Shown here one piece after another: positions 59,607-64,000 of a stretch of DNA of 64,000 nucleotides. Every line of letters starts with the position of its first letter. Position 1 is the stretch's first letter. A program made the position numbers and the translations under genes. The stretch is from Salinivibrio sp. ES.052 (GTDB taxonomy: Bacteria; Pseudomonadota; Gammaproteobacteria; Enterobacterales; Vibrionaceae), in the NCBI RefSeq assembly GCF_900141775.1, contig NZ_FSRI01000002.1, forward strand, positions 646,001 through 710,000. The letters run 5' to 3'. Under the pieces are notes generated by a model that was not told the DNA's origin, did no database searches, and was given only the letters and a program-made list of their open reading frames with translations.

Positions 59607-60341
59607 ATGATTTTTGTCGTGCGACTGCTGGCTTTACTGATTGCCGCCATCTTACTGTTTGTCTTTGGTGGCTTGTACTGTCTGCTGAGCCCCCGCAACC
59701 CGCGCAACTGCTACCATATTAGTAAATGGTTTGGTCGCCTGTCTTGTTTGTTTGGGATCAACGTTGAGTTACGTTTTGCTGATGGTGCGCCGCGTGAGCC
59801 CGGTGCGAGCGTATGCATTGCCAACCACCAAAGCAATTGGGACATGGTTACCTTATCGAATGCGCTGATGCCGGGCGCGGTGACGGTGGGTAAGAAAAGC
59901 TTATTGTGGGTCCCGATCTTTGGCCAGCTCTATTGGCTGACGGGGAATGTACTGATCGATCGGGCTAACCGTGGAAAAGCGATGGGAACCATTGCTCAGG
60001 TGACGGAAAAGATCCGCGCCAAGCGACTGAGTGTTTGGCTATTTCCAGAAGGAACACGCTCTCGTGGGCGTGGGCTTTTGCCGTTTAAAACGGGCGCTTT
60101 TCACGCGGCTATCGGGGCAAACGTGCCTTTGATCCCGATAGTATGCAGTTCTACCCATCATTTAAAAGCGAACCGTTGGAATAATGGTCACGTCATTGTC
60201 GAGGTGATGGCGCCGATTTCGCCAGAGGGCTACGATAAAGAGAATGTTCGTGATTTGGCCAAGCACTGCCAGCAAGTCATGAAGACAAAGCTAGATCAAT
60301 TGGATGCAGAAGTGGCGGAACGTAATCAACACGGCCGTTAA
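59607..60341 (+). CDS. plsC: 1-acyl-sn-glycerol-3-phosphate acyltransferase PlsC
   Basis: PlsC makes phosphatidic acid from lysophosphatidic acid at the inner membrane. The 244-residue protein has an N-terminal span (LLALLIAAILLFVFGGLYC), the HX4D motif NHQSNWDM (about residue 73), GNVLIDRANRGKAM and the FPEGTRSRG motif. The start at 59607 has GGAG seven bases upstream; an upstream TTG frame is not needed. parC-plsC adjacency is conserved in enterics and vibrios. Confidence 0.95.
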   Translation: MIFVVRLLALLIAAILLFVFGGLYCLLSPRNPRNCYHISKWFGRLSCLFGINVELRFADGAPREPGASVCIANHQSNWDMVTLSNALMPGAVTVGKKSLLWVPIFGQLYWLTGNVLIDRANRGKAMGTIAQVTEKIRAKRLSVWLFPEGTRSRGRGLLPFKTGAFHAAIGANVPLIPIVCSSTHHLKANRWNNGHVIVEVMAPISPEGYDKENVRDLAKHCQQVMKTKLDQLDAEVAERNQHGR

Positions 60342-60355
60342 TTGAGGATTGGCTT

Positions 60356-60922
60356 ATGACTTCAACCCAGGGTCACCATGTTGTTTTGGTCTCACCATCT
60401 GGAGAACCAAAAGGGATCGCTGAAAAGTTGGAGGCGCATCAGCAAGGATGGCTGCACATGGCCTTCTCCGTCATGTTATTTCGATGCAACGCGAATGGTG
60501 AACGTGAGTACTTACTTCAACGCCGCGCAGCAGACAAATACCACAGTGGCGGGTTATGGACAAATACCTGCTGTTCACATCCGCAAAAAGATGAACCGAT
60601 GGCTGCGGCAGCTAAGCGACGTCTGTATGAAGAGCTAGGGATTGCTCGCCCGCTGGACTTTACGATGGGCCCTCAGTTCGAATACCGTGCTGATCTTGGC
60701 AATGGATTGATTGAGCACGAGCTGGATCAAGTTATTGCCTGTGAAGTGAATTGGGTAGACATGATCCTTAATCCTGATGAGGTCGAGGATTGCCGCTGGT
60801 GGTCAGAGGGTGAGGTAAGGCTAGCAGTGAAAGAAACGCCTGAGCAATTTACGGCCTGGTTTGAACAGGTACTCACACGTATTGATGCCATGATCGCGTG
60901 TCCGGTGGCCTCAAGCCGATAG
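60356..60922 (+). CDS. idi: Type 1 isopentenyl-diphosphate delta-isomerase Idi
   Basis: Idi interconverts isopentenyl and dimethylallyl diphosphate. The 188-residue Nudix-fold protein has the catalytic Cys in NTCCSHPQ (about residue 72), the acid Glu in IEHELDQV (about 121) and the metal-binding residues in YHSGGLWTNT and RLYEELGI. The enzyme is dispensable where the MEP pathway supplies both isomers, so its presence is optional. It begins 14 bp after plsC and is followed by a terminator shared with ridA. Confidence 0.93.
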   Translation: MTSTQGHHVVLVSPSGEPKGIAEKLEAHQQGWLHMAFSVMLFRCNANGEREYLLQRRAADKYHSGGLWTNTCCSHPQKDEPMAAAAKRRLYEELGIARPLDFTMGPQFEYRADLGNGLIEHELDQVIACEVNWVDMILNPDEVEDCRWWSEGEVRLAVKETPEQFTAWFEQVLTRIDAMIACPVASSR

Positions 60923-60947
60923 AATACTGATCCATGGTGACAGAGAT

Positions 60948-60977
60948 AAAAAGCGGCGCCGTGAGCGCCGCTTTTTC
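60948..60977. terminator. Bidirectional terminator between idi and ridA
   Basis: AAAAAGCGGCGC-CGTGA-GCGCCGCTTTTT serves both convergent genes. Confidence 0.93.
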
Positions 60978-61008
60978 GTTCCTAACCTAAGTCATTAGGT
61001 CTAGTCAT

Positions 61009-61401
61009 TTAAGCATTACGCACAGCGATGGCTTCAATCTCTATATCAACATCTTTGGGAAGGCGCGCGACCTCAACACAAGAACGTGCAGGGTAGCTTT
61101 CAACGCCGTGCTCATCAAAGAAGGCGCCATACACTTTATTGATGTCCGCAAAGTCTTCCATGTTTTTGACAAACACGGTGAGTTTAACAATATCATTGAC
61201 CTTTAGCCCTGCCGATTCGACAACGGCTTTAACGTTATCGAGTGACTGGCGTGTTTGCGCAGTGATTTCTGGTGAAATCTGGCCAGTGACTGGGTTAACT
61301 GGGATTTGGCCGGAGGTGAGCACCATGTTGCCAAGATCAACCCCTTGAGAATAGGGGCCGATAGCTTCTGGCGCCTGCTCGGTTTGCAGTACTTGGGTCA
61401 T
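61009..61401 (-). CDS. ridA: Reactive imine/enamine deaminase RidA
   Basis: RidA hydrolyses reactive enamines and imines made by PLP enzymes such as threonine dehydratase, protecting branched-chain synthesis. The 130-residue protein has the RidA motifs AIGPYSQGVDLGNMVLTSGQIP and the substrate Arg in SYPARSCVEVARLP. The length is typical (128 in E. coli). AAGGA lies six bases before the ATG. It lies downstream of argR on the same strand, 66 bp away. Confidence 0.95.
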   Translation of the reverse strand: MTQVLQTEQAPEAIGPYSQGVDLGNMVLTSGQIPVNPVTGQISPEITAQTRQSLDNVKAVVESAGLKVNDIVKLTVFVKNMEDFADINKVYGAFFDEHGVESYPARSCVEVARLPKDVDIEIEAIAVRNA

Positions 61402-61467
61402 TGTCTATTCCTTTGTTAAAAAGCGACCCCTATAGTCTGCAACGGTTCGCCTGCCACGTAAAGTCGT

Positions 61468-61956
61468 TTACACTGGCGCTAAGCGGTCACGAACGGCTTG
61501 TTCACAGGCACTGAGATCACTGAGGTGGCGTGGAGCGACTAAGACGGTATCGTTACCGCCGACCGTTCCAAGAATTAATGGGTGTCGATGAAGATCGAGT
61601 AAGCGGGCAATCAACTGCGCTCCGCCGGGGTGGGTTTTGACCACGACCATTGCTTGGCTACATGTAATTTCATCAATTTGCGAACCAACGGATGAGATGG
61701 CATACACAGGTTCCATTTCACCGCTTAGGGAGTAGACTTTTTGCCCATGTGCATTAGGTACTTTAGCAACACCTAGCTTGGACAATAAGCGCGAGACGGT
61801 CGACTGGCTAACATCGAGGTAACCGAGCTGAACAAGCTGCTCACGCACAGCGTCTTGTGTAGTAAAGCTTTGAGTTTGAAGTAAATGCCGACACGTAGAA
61901 AGGATATCGTCTTCAGGTGTAGCGGCTGTTACCGATAGAATTGCATCATTAACCAC
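61468..61956 (-). CDS. argR: ArgR-family arginine regulator
   Basis: ArgR hexamers bind arginine and control arginine genes. The 162-residue product has an N-terminal winged helix (DAVREQLVQLGYLDVSQSTVSRLLSKLG in parts, about residues 36-64) and a C-terminal oligomerisation/arginine domain (GTVGGNDTVLV at about 130). The GTG at 61956 has AAGGGG six bases upstream and is preferred to a TTG that abuts the site. Because the gene lies with ornithine carbamoyltransferase and carbamate kinase genes, it may be a local regulator of arginine catabolism rather than the global ArgR. Confidence 0.88.
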   Translation of the reverse strand: MVNDAILSVTAATPEDDILSTCRHLLQTQSFTTQDAVREQLVQLGYLDVSQSTVSRLLSKLGVAKVPNAHGQKVYSLSGEMEPVYAISSVGSQIDEITCSQAMVVVKTHPGGAQLIARLLDLHRHPLILGTVGGNDTVLVAPRHLSDLSACEQAVRDRLAPV

Positions 61957-61994
61957 GGGCAACCCCTTATAATAAACGGCGCATCACTTTAATA

Positions 61995-62011
61995 TCAGTG
62001 TATATCACTGA
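61995..62011. promoter_or_regulatory. Inverted repeat upstream of argR
   Basis: TCAGTGTATATCACTGA has perfect 6-bp arms and lies 39 bp before argR. It could be an operator, but it does not match the ARG-box consensus closely. Confidence 0.35.
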
Positions 62012-62092
62012 AAATAAACAGTTCAATCGCATATGCTATCAGTTGCTTTGGAGGGAAACCTTGATGAGAGTCACTGCGTGGTGGCAAGGTTA

Positions 62093-62124
62093 ATAAACAG
62101 GGTGCCGACTGACACCCTGTTTGA
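62093..62124 (-). terminator. Intrinsic terminator after ornithine carbamoyltransferase gene
   Basis: AACAGGGTG and CACCCTGTT pair around an 8-nt loop and are followed by TTATT on the minus strand, 5 bp past the stop. Confidence 0.8.
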
Positions 62125-62129
62125 CGTGG

Positions 62130-63134
62130 CTAATCGCCGAGTGTGGCGACCATTACCGCTTTGATGGTGTGCAAGCGGTTCTCTGCTTCATCAAACACGA
62201 TAGAGCAGTCTGATTCAAATACATCTTCGGTGACTTCTAACCCTTTCAAGCCATACTTTTGTTCGATTTCTGCGCCGACGGTTGTTTCATTATTATGAAA
62301 CGCAGGCAGGCAATGCATGAATTTTGTGTGTGGGTTACCAGTCGCTTTAACCATGTCCATATTGACCTGATAAGGGGTCATGATCGCGACGCGTTCATCC
62401 CACGCTTCTTTTGACTCGCCCATCGACACCCATACGTCGGTGTACAAGAAGTCACAGTCTTTGACGCCTTCGTTTACGTCTTCTGTCAGCGTAATATGCG
62501 CGCCGGTTTGCTCGGCAATGGCGCGACATGTTGCCACTAACTCTTCTTCAGGCCAGAACGCTTTTGGTGCCACTAAGCGAATGTCCATGCCCATTTTCGC
62601 CGCTCCGACCATCAGGGAGTTACCCATGTTGTTGCGGGCATCGCCAAGGTAAGCAAAGCGCATTTCATGCAGCTGCTTACCGCGGCCGTGTTCGAGCATG
62701 GTCATTAAGTCGGCTAAAATTTGGGTAGGATGGAATTCAGTGGTGAGGCCATTCCACACCGGAACACCAGCGTATTCACCCAGTTCTTCGACAATTGACT
62801 GACCAAACCCGCGATATTCAATGCCATCATACATACGGCCAAGCACGCGGGCGGTGTCTTTCATCGACTCTTTATGACCAATTTGAGATCCCGTAGGGCC
62901 GATATAGCTGACTTGGGCGCCTTGATCAAAAGCCGCAGTTTCAAAGGCACAGCGCGTGCGTGTCGAGGCTTTCTCGAAGATTAGCGCAATGTTTTTGCCC
63001 TTTAAGCGCGGTGTTTCGTAGCCATTGTATTTCGCTTTTTTTAGCTCAATTGCCATGTCGATGAAATGTTGAATTTCACGGGGGGTGAAGTCCAGCAGCT
63101 TAAGGAAGTTACGGTTACGTAGGTTAAAAGCCAT
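62130..63134 (-). CDS. argF: Ornithine carbamoyltransferase (ArgF/ArcB)
   Basis: This enzyme interconverts ornithine plus carbamoyl phosphate with citrulline. The 334 residues contain the carbamoyl-phosphate motif [12 protein letters not shown] (about residue 54-65), FHPTQ(I)LADL and the ornithine motif MHCLPAFHN. The length matches both ArgF and catabolic ArcB. Its place 27 bp downstream of carbamate kinase (arcC) points to the catabolic arginine deiminase pathway, but the direction of use cannot be read from the sequence. Confidence 0.93.
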   Translation of the reverse strand: MAFNLRNRNFLKLLDFTPREIQHFIDMAIELKKAKYNGYETPRLKGKNIALIFEKASTRTRCAFETAAFDQGAQVSYIGPTGSQIGHKESMKDTARVLGRMYDGIEYRGFGQSIVEELGEYAGVPVWNGLTTEFHPTQILADLMTMLEHGRGKQLHEMRFAYLGDARNNMGNSLMVGAAKMGMDIRLVAPKAFWPEEELVATCRAIAEQTGAHITLTEDVNEGVKDCDFLYTDVWVSMGESKEAWDERVAIMTPYQVNMDMVKATGNPHTKFMHCLPAFHNNETTVGAEIEQKYGLKGLEVTEDVFESDCSIVFDEAENRLHTIKAVMVATLGD

Positions 63135-63161
63135 AATGGAAAATCCTCTTCGTTATTGGTC

Positions 63162-64000
63162 TCAGGCTTGCGCTGGAGCAGGTTGGCCTTGAGAAATATT
63201 GTTGTTATTCACTGATTGTGGACGAATACGTGTGCCTGCTTGACCGGCAAGAATGGCTAAACCATCTTCTAATGCGCCAATGCCAACCAACGTTCCGCCT
63301 TGACGAATAAACTCGCACGAGGCATCAATTTTTGGGCCCATCGAGCCTGCATCGAACACATATTGGCTTAAATCATCGGGTGTGGTATCCGTGATAGCGC
63401 GTTGCGTCGGTTGACCATAATCGAGATAGACGGCTTCGGCATCGGTCAAAATAAGCAGGGCGTCCGCATTAATCTGACGAGCTAAGAACGCCGCAGACAT
63501 GTCTTTATCTATGACCGCTTCAATGCCTTTGAGTTGAGTGCCTTCTTTGACCACGGGAATACCACCACCGCCGGTGCAAATAACCAAATGGCCTTGGTGA
63601 ATCAAACTGGCAATGGCGTCATCTTCTACAATGCCGGTGGGTTGAGGGCTAGGCACAACACGACGGAAATATTTGCCATCCGGTTTGATGTCCCAACCAT
63701 ATTTTTCAGCGAGCAGATTCGCCTCTTGTTGGTCATACACGGGACCAATCGGTTTGGTCGGATTGGCAAATGCCGGGTCTTTGGGATCAACGGTCATTTG
63801 CGTCAGCATGCAAGACACGTGTTGCTCCGGTGCCAGGTTATGGAGCTCTTGCATCAGCATGTAGCCGATCATGCCTTGAGTTTCAGATCCTAATACGTCC
63901 AGCGGATAAGGAGTCACCGATTTATACTCTAGCCCTTGAAGCGCTAATAGACCGACTTGTGGCCCGTTACCATGGACAAGGACGACGTTATATTGTTCGC
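63162..64000 (-). CDS. arcC: Carbamate kinase ArcC, N-terminus cut by window edge
   Basis: ArcC makes ATP from carbamoyl phosphate, the energy-yielding step of arginine deiminase catabolism. The visible 279 residues begin inside VHGNGPQVG, a conserved N-terminal motif, and include ICTGGGGIPV, DKDMSAAFLA and ILTDAEAVY. The C-terminus has an unusual extra tail (NNNNISQGQPAPAQA) after the expected end near AGTRI. The start codon lies beyond 64000. It is upstream of argF in the same direction. Confidence 0.93.
   Translation of the reverse strand, partial: EQYNVVLVHGNGPQVGLLALQGLEYKSVTPYPLDVLGSETQGMIGYMLMQELHNLAPEQHVSCMLTQMTVDPKDPAFANPTKPIGPVYDQQEANLLAEKYGWDIKPDGKYFRRVVPSPQPTGIVEDDAIASLIHQGHLVICTGGGGIPVVKEGTQLKGIEAVIDKDMSAAFLARQINADALLILTDAEAVYLDYGQPTQRAITDTTPDDLSQYVFDAGSMGPKIDASCEFIRQGGTLVGIGALEDGLAILAGQAGTRIRPQSVNNNNISQGQPAPAQA

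Overview
This window reads as a chromosomal core segment of a gammaproteobacterium of the Vibrionaceae. The evidence is gene content and order: lptD/djlA, rluA-rapA, leuABCD next to a PAP2/VC2487-type glycosyltransferase pair and ilvIH, cca-ygiM beside a PiT/DUF47 pair, and ygiF-glnE-hldE-tolC-nudF-yqiB-cpdA-yqiA-parE-parC-plsC. By eye the base composition is near 50% GC, somewhat high for Vibrio itself. I infer a Salinivibrio- or Grimontia-like genus, but the sequence alone does not prove this. No rRNA, tRNA, CRISPR array or complete insertion sequence was recognised.

Layout. 1-9.9 kb: envelope and RNA metabolism (truncated lptD, divergent djlA, a 2-hydroxyacid dehydrogenase, rluA, rapA, a PIN-PhoH ATPase, a GGDEF protein). 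10-13.4 kb: thiBPQ thiamin transporter under a TPP riboswitch. 13.4-19.3 kb: a DUF547 protein and leuABCD with a leader peptide (leuL) and attenuator. 19.6-25.9 kb: PAP2 phosphatase and glycosyltransferase, a long-chain acyl-CoA synthetase, and ilvIH. 25.9-28.7 kb: an accessory island (see below). 28.7-33 kb: treBC-treR trehalose system with two operator-like palindromes. 33-37.5 kb: a small ORF, a GntR-type regulator, pykF, and a periplasmic-sensor diguanylate cyclase. 37.5-43.4 kb: cca, ygiM, phosphate transporter pit with its DUF47 partner, ygiF. 43.8-50.9 kb: a chemoreceptor, glnE, an LpxL-type acyltransferase, hldE. 51-55.1 kb: tolC and the nudF-yqiB-cpdA-yqiA cluster. 55.3-60.9 kb: topoisomerase IV (parE, parC), plsC and a type 1 idi. 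61-64 kb: ridA, argR, ornithine carbamoyltransferase and truncated arcC, an arginine-catabolic cluster.

The least ordinary part is the 2.8-kb island between ilvH and treC. It is bounded by two identical 29-bp palindromic terminators. It holds several small genes of no clear family, an exact LexA-type box in front of a 61-codon gene, a putative exported protein next to a YafO-like toxin candidate, and on the minus strand a decayed tandem Ogr/Delta zinc finger. Ogr/Delta proteins are late-gene activators of P2-type phages, so I read the island as the remnant of a P2-like prophage or satellite that used a terminator hairpin as its junction. That reading is inference; the repeats, the LexA-type box and the zinc-finger residues are seen directly.

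The remaining genes are housekeeping and well conserved. Many start sites could be refined from Shine-Dalgarno spacing, and most transcription units end in clear intrinsic terminators, several of them shared between convergent genes.
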